From positions 50,706,293 through 50,770,292 of the forward strand of contig NC_133528.1 in assembly GCF_048544455.1 (NCBI RefSeq): a DNA stretch of 64,000 bases, in the 5' to 3' direction. Below the pieces are notes generated by a model. It did no database searches, had not been told where the DNA came from, and saw only the letters and a program-made list of their open reading frames with translations. The DNA is from Silene latifolia (Eukaryota > Streptophyta > Magnoliopsida > Caryophyllales > Caryophyllaceae). Positions within the stretch are counted from its first letter, which is position 1, and each line of letters starts with the position of its first letter. Made by a program: the position numbers and the translations under genes. Shown one piece after another: positions 11,943-23,514 of the stretch.

Positions 11943-12012
11943 CTTGGAAGAGGCGCAGCAAGCACTGCGTCTCTTGGAAGAGGCGCAACACCTGTTGCGT
12001 CTGTTCCCAAGT
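11943..12012. repeat. Paired GC hairpin block C in the Tat LTR (nearest TATA)
   Basis: Two units, GGAAGAGGCGCAGCAAGCAC and GGAAGAGGCGCAACACCTGT, each followed by its complementary GCGTCTC/GTTGCGTC arm. It is the closest relative of the block at 232-297. Confidence 0.7.
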
Positions 12013-12291
12013 GGTTTCCTCCTGCGGAAGAAAGATTTCCGTGTTTTAGTTATGGTAGGACGGAATAATTTGGTTTTCCTTAATATTTTATATGAATATT
12101 ACGGGAAATTGTTTGCCAAAAGATTAAGATTGTGAAATATTTATAAAATATGGAATAGAAATATCCGGAACATTCCAGAACATTCCGACTCGGGATTGAA
12201 CGATTATCAGAAAATGGAGACGGTTTTAGACTCGGACTTCAAATGTACTCTAATTACTGTCAAAACGACCGTATCGGCACGTAGATGACAA

Positions 12292-13423
12292 CTAAGAGGT
12301 AGACATTAATATTTGAGCAATCACTTTGACGATAAACTTATGAATTGTCACAAATCGTTCCGCGTACCAAACATGCGGCCCAATCATCACCGGGTGGTTT
12401 ACGAGAGGTGCATAAACGAGGTGTCTACAATAAGGAACATGAATCATGCGCTCAATCCCTTCAGGCGTCGTGGGTGACTGAGACTTGCTCAACAGCATCC
12501 CAGACGTCATTGGAAGGTTCCCCTTCTTGGAGTTGGTCATGCTGAACTTCTCAAGAATCTTATCCAAATAAGACTCCTGACTAAGTGATAACGTCCGTCG
12601 TGATCTATCTCGGTAGATACGGATTCCCAATATGTGTTGTGCCTCACCCAGATCTTTCATCTGGAAATGGTTCTTCAACCATTCTTTAACCGAAGATAGG
12701 AGAGGAATGTCATTCTCAATCAAGAGTATGTCATCAACATACAATATCAAGAATACAATCTTGCTCTCACTCGACTTGATATATAAGCATGGTTCTCCGA
12801 CCGATCGTGTGAAACCATACTCTTTTATCACCTTGTCGAAACGATGATTCCAACTCCGAGAAGCTTGCTTAAATCCATAAATGGAGCGCTTAAGCTTGCA
12901 TACTTTCTCAAGATGTTCAGGATCTATGAAACCTTCGGGTTGCACCATGTACAACTCTTCCTCCAAATAACCGTTTAAGAAGGCGGTTTTCACATCCATT
13001 TGCCAAATTTCATAGTCATGAAATGCGGCAATCGCTAAGATTATCCGAATGGAATATAGCATGACTACAGGTGCAAAAATCTCATCATAATGCAATCCGT
13101 GCACTTGAGTGAAACCTTTTGCCACTAGTCGTGCCTTATAGGTATCTGGTTGCGCGTCTACAGAACGCTTTATTTTGTAAAGCCATTTGCACTGTAGAGG
13201 TTTTACCTTATTAGGTAAATCAATAAGATCTCATACGTCATTCTCATACATGGAGTCCATCTCGGATTGCATGGCTTCGAGCCATAGCTTTGAGTCGGAA
13301 CAGGCCATAGCACCTTTATAGGTAGCGGGTTCATTACTCTCTAGGAGTAAAACATCATTCTCCTCGACCATACCAATGTATCTGTGATATGGGCGGTGAT
13401 GTCGTCGGGTCACATCCAATCAA
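12292..13423 (-). pseudogene. Copia reverse transcriptase, truncated by insertion
   Basis: The main frame 12292-13125 has AKGFTQVHGLHYDEIFAPVV, WQMDVKTAFLNG at about residues 41-52 and YVDD at 129-132. It then has HILGIRIYRD. The last 60 residues before 12292 are scrambled, pointing to frameshifts. The frame at 13231-13419 (VLLLESNEPATYKGAM...WLEAMQSEMDSMYEN) is the upstream linker. Copy DNA synthesis is lost: RNase H is missing in the window. Confidence 0.85.
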
Positions 13424-14463
13424 ACACATTTATAATACTCAACAAACAACTAGTTAGCGGTAAGTCGAGGTCGATCCATGGGACGGTGTGCTTTGGGTTC
13501 TAAGTCTATCTATCTCAATTTATGCTAGTGTCACAATTGAATGGGGTTTGTAGTTGTGTTCTAAACTAATAAAAGCACTAAATTAAAACAAGCAATAAAA
13601 GGAAGGATGTGAACAAATGATTAAAAGTGCTAGGATATCATGGGGTCATAGGGGATTCATGGTATTGATCATACAAACATGTTTACAATTATAAGCAAGC
13701 AATTAGTGTTGTGGGGGAACCGAGTTGGTTTATGTCTTACGGTTCATAGGAAGAGTTGGGTCCCGGAGCCGAATCGATTAGATTGTACAACACCTACAAG
13801 TCGACTTACTTTCCTCCTATTCAACTTCTATGCATGGTCTAACAAGACTCGAGGTTGTTTATATCTTACAAGTCAAGTTGAGTAGATAAGAGATGGTTGT
13901 AAATGTAAGGATTCATAGGCTTAGCATTTCATCAAACATAACATGTGCATAAAGTTGACATCACAACAAGCAAGCAATTTAATCATGTGAACATATTAGA
14001 TTAAGCATGAATCAATTCCATGTTGGTTGCCCCTAATTACCCACTAATCCTAGGTAAAAGACTACTCACTCATTATCATGGGAAACATGTCATTAATGGT
14101 GTCAATCATCACAACAAGTATAAACATGATAATAGAATGAAGAAATGAACAATAAAGATAAAAGAGTAAAGGAATTATACCAAATTTGAGATGATCCAAA
14201 TAATAAAGTAAAGAATAATAGAAGAAACTTGATTGATTGATGAAGAGTTGTCAATCCTCAAATAATAACCCAATAATCTTCAATTACCCAATAATAATAA
14301 ACTTGAACAATGATTAAGGAAAGATTAATGTGTAATTTTGTGGAAAGATTGAAATTAATCTATTCTAATCTACTCCTAATCTAATCTAAGAAAGCTTGAT
14401 TTAATCTAAGGAAACTTGATTATAGTCTAATAAAACTTGATGGTTTGATTATTACAAATGGGG

Positions 14464-14472
14464 TATATATAG
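14464..14472 (-). promoter_or_regulatory. TATA box of the Athila-family solo LTR
   Basis: The minus strand reads CTATATATA within CCCCACTATATATACCCC. The GACGGGCGTC hairpin array (14526-14811) lies immediately upstream on that strand. Confidence 0.5.
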
Positions 14473-14525
14473 TGGGGATTAGGTGTAAGAATTAGGGTTA
14501 ACTAAGGGCTTAAATGACGATTAAG

Positions 14526-14811
14526 TCCCTTGTTGAGGAAACGCCGGTCTTTTTGGAAAGACTCCGGTCTCTAGAAAAATATGTGCATCCTTCCTTGAAG
14601 CTTGAAAAAGATGAAATGGGTCTGCCTGAGAATCCGGGCGTCTTTAGCACGGGACGGGCGGATTTGGTGATTTCTGCCCGGGCGTCTTGTGGGGAAGACG
14701 GGCGTCTTCTGGAGGTTCTGCCCGGGCGTCTTGTGGGGAAGACGGGCGTCTTCTGAGGAAGACGAGCGTCTTCAGTCTCGGGACGCGCGGATTGGCGAAC
14801 AGCTTCTTTGT
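14526..14811. repeat. GACGGGCGTC hairpin array in the solo LTR
   Basis: Repeated short units such as GAAGACGGGCGTCTTC (perfect arms GAAGAC/GTCTTC) and CCCGGGCGTCTTG. About eight units are separated by 15-25 bp. Confidence 0.7.
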
Positions 14812-15277
14812 TTGAGCTCGGATTGTAAAACGGACGTCATTTTCTCATCCGGACTCCTATTGGAGTGATTCAAAAGCCTAGATCACTTGTTTTTTCGACG
14901 CCGTTCCATCTAGCATATTTTCAGAGCCAAAGGAGCAACCCTTGGTTCGGTTTTTGAGCGATTTCTTCTTGTAATGTCTTCCCTCTAGTCATTCTTACTT
15001 TTAACCCTTTGATCCTTCTATATACACTTTATTCCTACATCTTTGGTCATAATTCCTCCCTCCTCTTCATACTAGTCTATCTAATATCATCAATAAACTT
15101 CCAAATATGCACTAAAGACGGGAATTTCGGCCTTATTATCTCCTTTTCTACAAAACATATGAAATGCGATAGAAAAGCAAATAGGAAGGTTTTGACGGAT
15201 AAAATGGCCATAGAATGTTATAATAGTATGCAAAATAGGCTCAATTAGGAGACTAAATGTGCGCAAATAATGATCAC

Positions 15278-16103
15278 ATCAATCTGTCCGGAGGATGGGA
15301 GACTCTACCCGACCTCCTAGGTTCCTCAGAAATATTAACCGTATCATCAGCTGGAGGAACAACTTCCTCCATCCGTTCCTTGGTTTTTGGTTCTGGAATC
15401 TCCGACAGCTCGAAGGTTCTATTACTTGTCTTGTTCTCGAGAAATTCTTTCTCTAAGAACGTCGCACTAGCCGCAACAAAAACTCGATGTTCGGTAGGCG
15501 AATAGAAGTAATGACCAAATGTTCCTTTTGGATAACCTATAAAGTATGTCTTGACCGATCGCGGGCCGAGCTTATCCTCGTGTCTCCACTTGACATAAGT
15601 CTCGCAGCCCCAAACTCGAATAAAGGACAAGTTAGGGACCGTTCCCTTCCACATTTCATATGGAGTCTTGTCGACAACTTTAGTCGGATTTCGGTTAAGT
15701 ATAAGAGCAGCTGACAAAAGAGCAAAACCCCATAATGAATCAGGCACTACCGTGTGACTCACATCATGGATCGAACCACATCAAGTAAGGTTCGATTTCT
15801 CCGTTCGGACACACCATTTAATTGAGCTGTTCCAGGTGGAGTTAACTGTAAAACGATTCCACAGCTTTTAAGGTGTTGATCAAACTCATTTGAAAGATAT
15901 TCGCCACCCCGATCTGAACGGAGAGCTTTAACCTTTCTACCCAGTTGGTTTTCAACCCTGTTCTGGTATTCCTTGAATTTCTCAAAGGACTCACTTTTAT
16001 GCTTCATTAAGTAGACATATCCGTATCTACTCAAATCGTCCGTGAAAGTGATAAAAATATCTATAGCCATCTCTAGCGGTAATTGACATAGGTCCACAAA
16101 CAT
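15278..16103 (-). pseudogene. Copia integrase core and C-terminal region
   Basis: The D, D, E residues are seen in FTDDLSRYGYVYLM, LRSDRGGEYLSNEF and LNGVSERRNRTLLD (15759-16103). The next frame (15274-15762) carries the downstream TPYEMWKGTVPNLSFIRVWG segment and ends in RRSGRVSHPPDRL where the solo LTR is inserted. Frameshifts lie near 15765 and 16080. Confidence 0.85.
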
Positions 16104-16407
16104 CAGTATGTATGAGTCCTAATAGGTCACTAGCGCGCATTCCAACACCTTTGAAGGAAATTCGAGTCATTTTGCCAATGAGACATGATTCACACGTGCC
16201 ATATGTAGAAAATTCGAATGCGGGAATAGTCCCATTATCGACGAGTTTCTTTACGCGTTTCTCATTTATGTGTCCCATTCGACAATGCCATAGATAGGTT
16301 TGATCTTTGTCACCAACCTTTAATTTCTTATTATTCACGTGTAATACTTCCGTGGTTTGATCTAAGATGTAAATTCCATTCATGGAAACTGTTTTGCCAT
16401 AAATCAT
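16027..16407 (-). pseudogene. Copia GAG-pre-integrase and integrase zinc region
   Basis: The frame contains LWHCRMGHINEKRVKKL and CESCLIGKMTR, which form the HHCC zinc-binding motif. The GLIHTDVCGPMS start of the integrase core follows. It is separated from gag-protease by a stop near 16560 and runs out of frame at about 16080. Confidence 0.82.
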
Positions 16408-16562
16408 TTCATTGAAAGAGAAAATACAGCTATTATCCTTTATTGAAAATGCAAATCCGTCGTTATCGAGTACGGAAATAGAAATGATGTTCTTAGATAA
16501 ACTAGGTACATAGTAATGTGATTATTTAAAAATAACTCAAACCCACTAGGGAGCTGGATTAC

Positions 16563-17681
16563 TTATGTTCCTTTGGAGACTGCAGCAACTCGTGCTCCAT
16601 TTCCAACTCGCAGGTCCACATCACCCTTTCCGAGAGGTATAATGTTCTTTAGGCCCTGCAAATGATTACACAGATGAGAACCACAACCAGTATCAAGTAC
16701 CCAAGTTCCGAAACTTGCATGGTTAATCTCAATCATATGAATATAAGATGACATACCAACAGGAACGACGCAGCCTGCTTTTATGTCCTCATGGTACACG
16801 GGACAGTTCCTCCTCCAATGTCCAGTCTTGTGACAATGGTGGCACTCAATGTCACCGCCCTTGCTCTTTGCCTTGCCCTGTGAGCCACTAGTCTCACCAG
16901 GCCCACTCTTACCGTTTCCTGGCTTTTTAAACTTTGGCTTACCTACAGTTAGGTCGCCTGGAGCTTTGCCCTTACCTTTACCCTTGTTGGAAATCGTGAG
17001 AACATCCTGCTTCATGCTTCCACTCAATTTCATATCCTTCTCGGTCTGTACGAGAAGTGAGTGTAGCTCATGAGGACTTTTCTTTAAGTCATTCATGTAG
17101 TAGTTCGCCCTGAAAAGGGCAAAACCATCGTGAAGAGAATGAAGCATTCGGTCATTGACAATGCTCTCACTGATTTTGCAATCAAGTGCCTCCAATTTCT
17201 CGACATTCTCAATCATGTTAAGAATGTGTGGGCTAACCGGTTGGCCCTTTTGGAGTTTCGCATCAAAGAAGCGACAGGTATGCTCATAATTAACGATTCT
17301 CGGTGCTTTTAAGAACTCGTTAGTGAGCGTGGTGAAAATCTTGTTCGCACCTTGGGCAATGAAGCGTCTCTGCAAATTGGTTTCCATTGCAAAGATGAGT
17401 ACGTTCTTTATCGCACCCGCTTCCATAACGAAATCACTATAAGCAAGTGACTCGTTAACTCCCGCATTGGGGCCTGGGTTTACCGGTATTGGCTCAGTTA
17501 AGTACTTGAGCTTACCGTCGTCGGCAATGGCGCATTCCGTAGTCTTTGCCTCCCGATCCGCAAAGTTGGACCCATCATTCTTCAGTCGCGTGTACTGATT
17601 CATGTTGTCCATAAAAACTTTCAGCCAGGACTCGCGTCCAAGTGTGGCACTTGGTATTGGGATTTTGTTATTTCCAGCCAT
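16563..17681 (-). pseudogene. Copia gag and protease
   Basis: 373 open codons starting MAGNNKIPIPSATLGRESW. A gag core precedes a basic Gly/Lys-rich region. The zinc knuckle CHHCHKTGHWRRNC lies at about residues 278-291, and the protease active site reads WVLDTGCGSHLCNHL. The frame stops near 16563 before the GAG-pre-integrase part, so a nonsense mutation or indel cuts the polyprotein. Confidence 0.85.
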
Positions 17682-19740
17682 TTGTTGTAACAGTATTAAA
17701 AAATAATCGTGTTCTACACTGCGAAAAGAAGAATAAAAATAATAAGCATGTCCATCGTTTTGTTTTTAAGTCTAATGATCTAATGTCATAACGCGAAGAC
17801 TCAAGCATTTATACAATTGACCTTCCTCAAGAATTATATAAATGATCCCATGACTCAATTATCTGTAAATTGATAAGCCAACCTTTTGGCTAATTCTACT
17901 GTTAGAATTCTTAGTTGATAAATTTCTGTAAATTCTATCTTTAGTCCACATAATCACGAGAAACTCTTCGGACTATAATGTTGAGATAAACTAAGTCAAC
18001 ACAAACTACTTACCCAACGTAGAAGGGGTCATATTATGCCTACCGACGAAGAAGGGATTCATAGTTGTTTGCCCTTATAAAGACTAATCTCAATTTCCGT
18101 TTTAGAGGAAGATCCCATCAACTTTATTTTAATTCATTTCAAGTGAACTAATATCTAACATGCGTGAATGAATAAACTAAGGTGATGGCTTAATAAACAT
18201 GTGACATCTGTATGTCTATGAAAACTAACATACAACCTATATGTGTCAATTTTCATGCATTTTAGAAGTAGGTGGTTTGGTTTTAGGCGGAAAATGATGC
18301 ATAAACTATCATGTGAATGAAAGGCAATAGGAATGAAAAACGTAAAAAAAACAATAATAAAGTCCTAGTGTGGCCTATCTTATCAAAATGAACATTAAAT
18401 ACAAATTTGGAATCCATCCTTGGACCCGAGAAGCTTGTCTCGATGTTCCATCTTGATCCATGTAGCGGGAGTGGGCTCCAATCTCCATCTTTAGTCTTCT
18501 TTGAAATTACAATAAATAAATTACATAATAAACCTATTTATTACATTCTAATTTCAAAACCCAAAAACTAAAGAAAATAAAGGAGATTCGAGATCTCAAA
18601 TTACATAAAAATTATGTTTCCTTCATTACGAAAACATAATTGACTAAGGCCAAACTAAGTATTACAAATTACAACCGATTGCAAAATACGTAAATAAAAC
18701 CATTCAAACGATTCATTCAACAAAAGAAAAGCATCAACTAAAAATTAAACATACAAGACATAATTCTTTAATTATGTAGATTAAATTTATCCAAACCACC
18801 TATTTAATTGATCAAATTAAGTGACAATTCCTCAATTAATCACATTAATTTTAATCTTAATTCACATTAAACTTGTAATATGAATTTAATCCAACAATAT
18901 TTTAAACTTCTTTAAAATAATTAGGTATCTTAAAATTGTTAACCGTTTCACAACAATTAATCATACATTGTAAATGTAATGTATAATTAATATTGGCCAA
19001 AAACAACAACAAAAAAACAAAAAACAAAAAAATTTCTCCAAAATTGCTCTCGGCATAACGAAAAAAACAAAAACAAAGTTTTTTTTTCTTTTTCGGCAAA
19101 ACAGCAAAAAAAAACAAAAAAGGCATCCCGTTTTTTTTCTTTTAAACACGGTTTTTCTGTAAAAACCGAAACAAAACAAATTTTTTTTTTTATTTAAATC
19201 TGCCCTGCGTGAACAGTAATAGGAACGAAAAAAAAAATTCACGGTTTTAAAAAAAAACCTAATGCCCCCTTTTTTTCCTTTTGTGGCAAAAATGCCCTAA
19301 AACAAAATTCGATGAAGAAAATCGTTTACAGTTGCTATTCGAACATGATTAGCATATGAATTAATTAAAATGATTAATCTTATATGCCAAAAACTATATA
19401 GCAAAAACATTTTTTATATCATCAACATGACGATTTCATTTACGCTTTAATTTAATCCGAATTAAATCAAAGCATCTACAAATTCATTTTATTATCATCG
19501 TAACTGATTAAAACAACAATATGTATGAATCAAATGGAAATAAAAATATCAAAAACGGAAACAAATTTCGGTTGATCAGACGAGGCAGTCGGTCGACCAG
19601 GGGTAGTGGTCGATCGACCATACCGAGAAACGAAAACAGCTACGGCAAAAAAAATTTTACAGCCGAAACCCTAATTTTTCGAGACCAAATTTTTGTTTAC
19701 ATCCAATTTTATGAAAATCATCAAAATAAAATTCGTAACC
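17682..19740 (-). other. Long copia leader, non-coding
   Basis: About 2.06 kb between gag and the primer site. It is AT-rich with several A/T homopolymer runs (for example 19078-19260). No gene was recognised. It is long for a copia leader and could hide a degenerate insertion, but no boundaries are visible. Confidence 0.5.
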
Positions 19741-19754
19741 TGTCTCTGATACCA
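19741..19754 (-). other. Copia primer binding site (tRNA-iMet)
   Basis: The minus strand reads TGGTATCAGAGACA, the usual initiator-Met complement, two bases from the LTR edge. Confidence 0.88.
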
Positions 19755-19756
19755 CT

Positions 19757-20809
19757 TGTGAGATTTATCTTTATGCATCCCTTTAACTTTAGGATTATAA
19801 CGAAATTTATAATGATGAAACTAGTCATAAAATAAATTGCATAAACAAAATCGTAAAGGATTAAGAAATAACCTTCGGTCCTAGCTTTTATGGCCTATGA
19901 ACAATATCGCAATGATATTCTTCTATCAGTTGCACCCAAGACGATATGAGATATGCCCTTGTTCTTTTGCTAGAATCGATCCCCCAAATTAACTGATTAA
20001 CTTTAGGTTTTTTTGTGTTTTTCTTTGATGAGAGGAGGCTAGGTTAGAATAGAATTAGGTTAAGAAAATGAATCCCCTCTCCCCTTATAATTACCGAAAA
20101 ATAAGAGGAGAAAATGGGAATATTTCTTTTCCCTCTTCACTCGGTTTTGACCGAGATATCCACAACAAATATGGAGAAAAATCTCCTTATATTAAGTTGT
20201 TATCTAAAATGTATAATAATGTGTATTATTATAAATTGTCATTTATATTCTTCCGTTTTAATAATTCTACATACAACACTTACGGTCGATATATTAATGT
20301 CGGTCTGTAATAATTTATAATGACAATATCGTATAATATATACTTCAATTATAAATATCGCATATTTACAATTAGCTAATTAAATATAACCGATTACATT
20401 TAATTACGAATTAACATATTAATTCGCCCAAGCTAACATTATATACATTAATTAAATATAACTTATTATATTCAATTTACGAATTGACAGTTAATTCGTC
20501 TCAGCTAATATTATTTAATCGGCATTAAATAATCGTCTCATCAACACATTGACTAACTGTTTATTCATATAAGGCATCAATGTGATTACATATCCATAAC
20601 CACATCTCTCAAACACATTCTTTAGGTGTGACTTTTAGGGACCAGTTGATCACCGCCATCTGTATGATAATAACGTCAAACTTTCTAGCAAGCCAACCGT
20701 TATTAAGTAATCGTTAATCAACTGATAAAATACGAAGTATACCCTTGTGAACTTGTAAGAGATTTACAAATGTTATCACACTAGTTTGTGGAGGACACAA
20801 GCTCCAACA
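19757..20809 (-). repeat. 5' LTR of the copia element
   Basis: 1053 bp. The minus strand begins TGTTGGAGCTTGTGTCCTCC and ends at CTCACA, next to the primer site. It abuts Athila-like sequence at 20810. Confidence 0.82.
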
Positions 20810-20829
20810 AAAATACCCGAAAATTTTGA

Positions 20830-21215
20830 AACTGCAGGGGAAGACGGGCGTCTTTCCTTCGGGGCGCTCGGATTCTGCCTATTTTGGGTTCAGGATTCTC
20901 GCCTAAAGACGGGCGTCTTTCGGCAGGGACGCTCGGATTCTTTGATTGCAGGACGGCGGATTCTGCTGAAGACGGGCGGATTCTGAGACAGCAAGCTTTC
21001 TTGTTTTACACTGGCAAAAAGACGGGCGTCTTTTTGCAAAGACGGGCGGATTTCTGATGACGAGCGTCTTCTCTACCAGGATGCTCGGATTCTTCGACAG
21101 TCCCAAAATTTCAAATTTTCAGTTAAAATGGACGGGCGGATTTTGCCAAAGACGCTCGGATTTCCTGGAGACGAGCGAATTCCCCTTGAAGACGCTCGGA
21201 TTCTCCCTGGTCTAC
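20830..21215. repeat. GACGGGCG/GACGCTCGGAT array in the Athila-like element
   Basis: About fifteen short units such as GAAGACGGGCGTCTTTC, GACGGGCGGATT and GACGCTCGGATTC. They match the arrays in the two Athila-family LTRs (14526-14811, 25635-25935). It is cut on the left by the copia LTR. Whether it is part of a 3' LTR or internal is unclear. Confidence 0.65.
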
Positions 21216-21540
21216 CCGGATTCAGTTCCATCCGTGCACTTGCATATCCCGTGTCATTTTCATTCTTCAAATCCCATGTTCTTCATTGTAGGGGGACTAC
21301 TAAGGCATGAATAGCCTAGGCAAATGTTATCCCCACACTAAGCTAAAGTACTACACATCAATAAAATCATTAGTCCCTCCCTCACTTCTCTCAAAAATGA
21401 TAATTACCTTGATCAAAGCATAAAAATCCAAAAATGACAAAAATGCAATGTAAGAATTAAAATGCAAGTTAGGGAGTTAGAAATATATACAAATGGTGGT
21501 TTAGGGAGGACTCCACCAAACTCTCATCCTTAGTGAGATG

Positions 21541-23346
21541 TCATGGGGGCATGTCCAAGGTGTTGTTGATGTTGCTCAACACCTTGAATAAGTAGTCAAA
21601 AGCTTGTTCATTATCATGATAAAGATATTCAATAGACCTTTGCCCTTGTTTTCCTTCATGTTGGTCTTGATCGATAGCATTACCAATATAGGGATTGAAA
21701 ATCCCTTCAAACTCATCGTCCCAAAGACCACAAACTTCATCTACTTGATCACTAAAGATCTCTTGAGTTGATAGAGACAACTCTCCCACTTTCTTGTCTT
21801 GGCCAATGAGGCCATCCTCTTCATTGCTTGACTTTGGTGAGCTTTTAAAGCTCTCTTTGTTACAATTCACTTGCTCTTTGAATGGAGCATCATCAATTTT
21901 CTTCTTCCATTGGAATTCCGACTTCTTCCTATCATCCTTCCGGCTATAATGATCAACCATAAAACATGGTTCATGCAAATGGGGAGCTCTCATGGTCTTG
22001 TCAAGATTGAAAGTTATGCTCTCATCTCCCACTTCTAGAGTGAGCTCTCCATACTTCACATCAATCACCGCGCCCGCGGTGTGTAAGAAAGGACTTCCTA
22101 GAATGATTGGAATGTTGGAATCTTCTTCCATGTCAACAATGACAAAGTCCACCGGGATGAAAAATTTCTCAACTCTTAGGGGGACATCTTCCCATATTCC
22201 TAATGGTGTCTTCGTCGATCTATTGGCCATTTGGAGTGTGATATTGGTGCATTTAAGCTCTCTCATCCTTAACCTTTTACTCACGGAGTACGGCATAACA
22301 CTCACACTAGCCCCTAGATCACATAAGGCTTTGTTGATCGTGGTGTCGCCAATGGTACATGGTATTGAGAAGCTTCCCGGATTTTTGAGTTTTTTAGATG
22401 AACTCCCTTGAAGGATTGCACTACTCACCTTAGTGAAGGCGATAGTCTCAAGCTTCCGGATCGACTTCTTCTTTGTGAGAATGTCTTTCATGTATTTTGC
22501 ATAGGCCGGCACGTGATTGATTAATTCCGTGAAAGGAATCGAGACTTCCAAATTCTTCACAATTTCCATAAATTTTCCAAGTTGGTCATCAAATTTGGGC
22601 TTGGCTTGACGACTCGGAAAAGGAAGTCTAATCACAATGGGCTCCTTATCCTTGACTTTGTCTTCATTTTTCTTTGAAATTTCTTCTTTTGATGGTTCTC
22701 CATCCTTGGAGTTTTGCACAATTTCCTTTTTGTCACTAACTTCCACAACTTCATCCTCAACTTGCTTCTTCGGTGCTTCATACCTTGTACCACTCCTCAA
22801 GTGAATGGCACTAACCGTTTCATGTCTTGGGGGATTACTTTGAGGTGGTAATTGCCCCTTTTGTCTTTGTGAGCTTGAAGATGCTAGTTGAGTCAATTGG
22901 GTTTCCAACATTTTGGTGTGAGCTAGGATGTTGTTGATGGTGATTTCCTTTGCTTGACTATCTTTTTGCATTTGAGTGAAAAACTCTTGTTGATTCTTTT
23001 GCATTTGGAGGACCGCTTTTTGAACATCAAAACCTTGGTCATTTTGTTGATTGTATGGAGTTTGATTTTGGTAACCTTGGTTTTGGTTGTAAAAGGATCT
23101 TTGATTTTGGTTTCTCATGGGGGGTGGGGTGTATGTTGGTTGAGGGTTTTGAACATTTTGGCTTTTGTATGAGAGATTTGAATAGAATTTGGTGTTTTCA
23201 TTGTAATAGTTTAAATAAGGGGCACCACTCTTGTATGCTTGGAAAACATTCACTTGTTCATTTGTTCCCCTACATTCACTTTGGTCATGTCCCAAAGTTC
23301 CACAATTCTCACATATCCCACTTGGGATTGATGAAGATGCCGTCAT
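21541..23346 (-). pseudogene. Athila gag C-terminus and aspartic protease
   Basis: Same frame as the upstream gag, separated from it by two stops between 23346 and 23515. It has the knuckle CENCGTLGHDQSEC near the start, a Gln/Asn-rich and Lys/Glu-rich linker, then the retropepsin core ALCDLGASVSVMPYSVSKRL and NIPIILGSPFLHTAGAV. It ends at a TGA directly followed by non-coding sequence. It would process Gag. Confidence 0.82.
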
Positions 23347-23514
23347 GGCATTAACATGATGCTTTGGTGATTTTTAGGCTTCTTCAAGTCTAGCCATAGC
23401 CTTTTCAAACTTCAAATTGATGGTATCAATGTGATTACTAAGTTGAGCACCCAATTGAGTAATGGAGTCCACTTCATGCTTTCCTCCTCTAGTAGCCTTG
23501 CGAGGTCTACTATA

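Larger units (their letters stand above)
1..12290 (-). mobile_element. Tat/Ogre-type Ty3/gypsy LTR retrotransposon, 3' end off the window
   Basis: Read on the minus strand, the order is 5' LTR (12290-10006), tRNA-type primer binding site, leader, gag, aspartic protease, reverse transcriptase, RNase H, a second RNase H and integrase. An extra gene in the opposite orientation follows. A second RNase H and an antisense ORF downstream of integrase are known traits of the Tat/Ogre/Retand group. The 3' LTR is not in the window. Premature stops and frameshifts in gag, protease, linker, RNase H and integrase show it is not autonomous now. It is inserted in the RT region of a copia element at 12290/12291. 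Target duplication cannot be tested because the left end is missing. Confidence 0.88.
10006..12290 (-). repeat. 5' LTR of the Tat element
   Basis: About 2.3 kb. The minus strand begins TGTCATCTACGTGCCGATAC and ends CTGTCCACA, a TGT...ACA pair, immediately before the primer site. It includes a TATA box (11841-11852) and three paired GC-rich hairpin blocks. The outer edge abuts copia RT sequence at 12291. Confidence 0.8.
13424..15277 (-). repeat. Athila-family solo LTR inserted in the copia element
   Basis: About 1.85 kb, closely similar through most of its length to the Athila LTR at 24492-26282. Shared words include CATGGGGTCATAGGGGATTC and GGAGCCGAATCGATTAGATT. The flanks share ATCAA (13419-13423 and 15278-15282), a likely 5-bp target duplication, although one terminal dinucleotide then departs from TG/CA. 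Copia coding sequence resumes on both sides. No internal region is present, so it is a solo LTR left by recombination. Confidence 0.78.
12291..20809 (-). mobile_element. Ty1/copia retrotransposon, left part displaced, nested host of other insertions
   Basis: On the minus strand: LTR (20809-19757), tRNA-iMet primer site, a leader of about 2 kb, gag with zinc knuckle, protease, GAG-pre-integrase, integrase and RT. Integrase before RT is the copia order. RT is cut by the Tat element at 12290/12291. The integrase-RT linker is cut by a solo LTR at about 13424-15277. Frames are broken in several places. The RNase H and 3' LTR must lie left of the window. I cannot assign a copia lineage. Confidence 0.87.

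Noticed and set aside
14514-21314. Short frames over GACGGGCG arrays as genes
   Set aside because: They lie in LTR hairpin arrays, are not conserved between array copies and have no domain.
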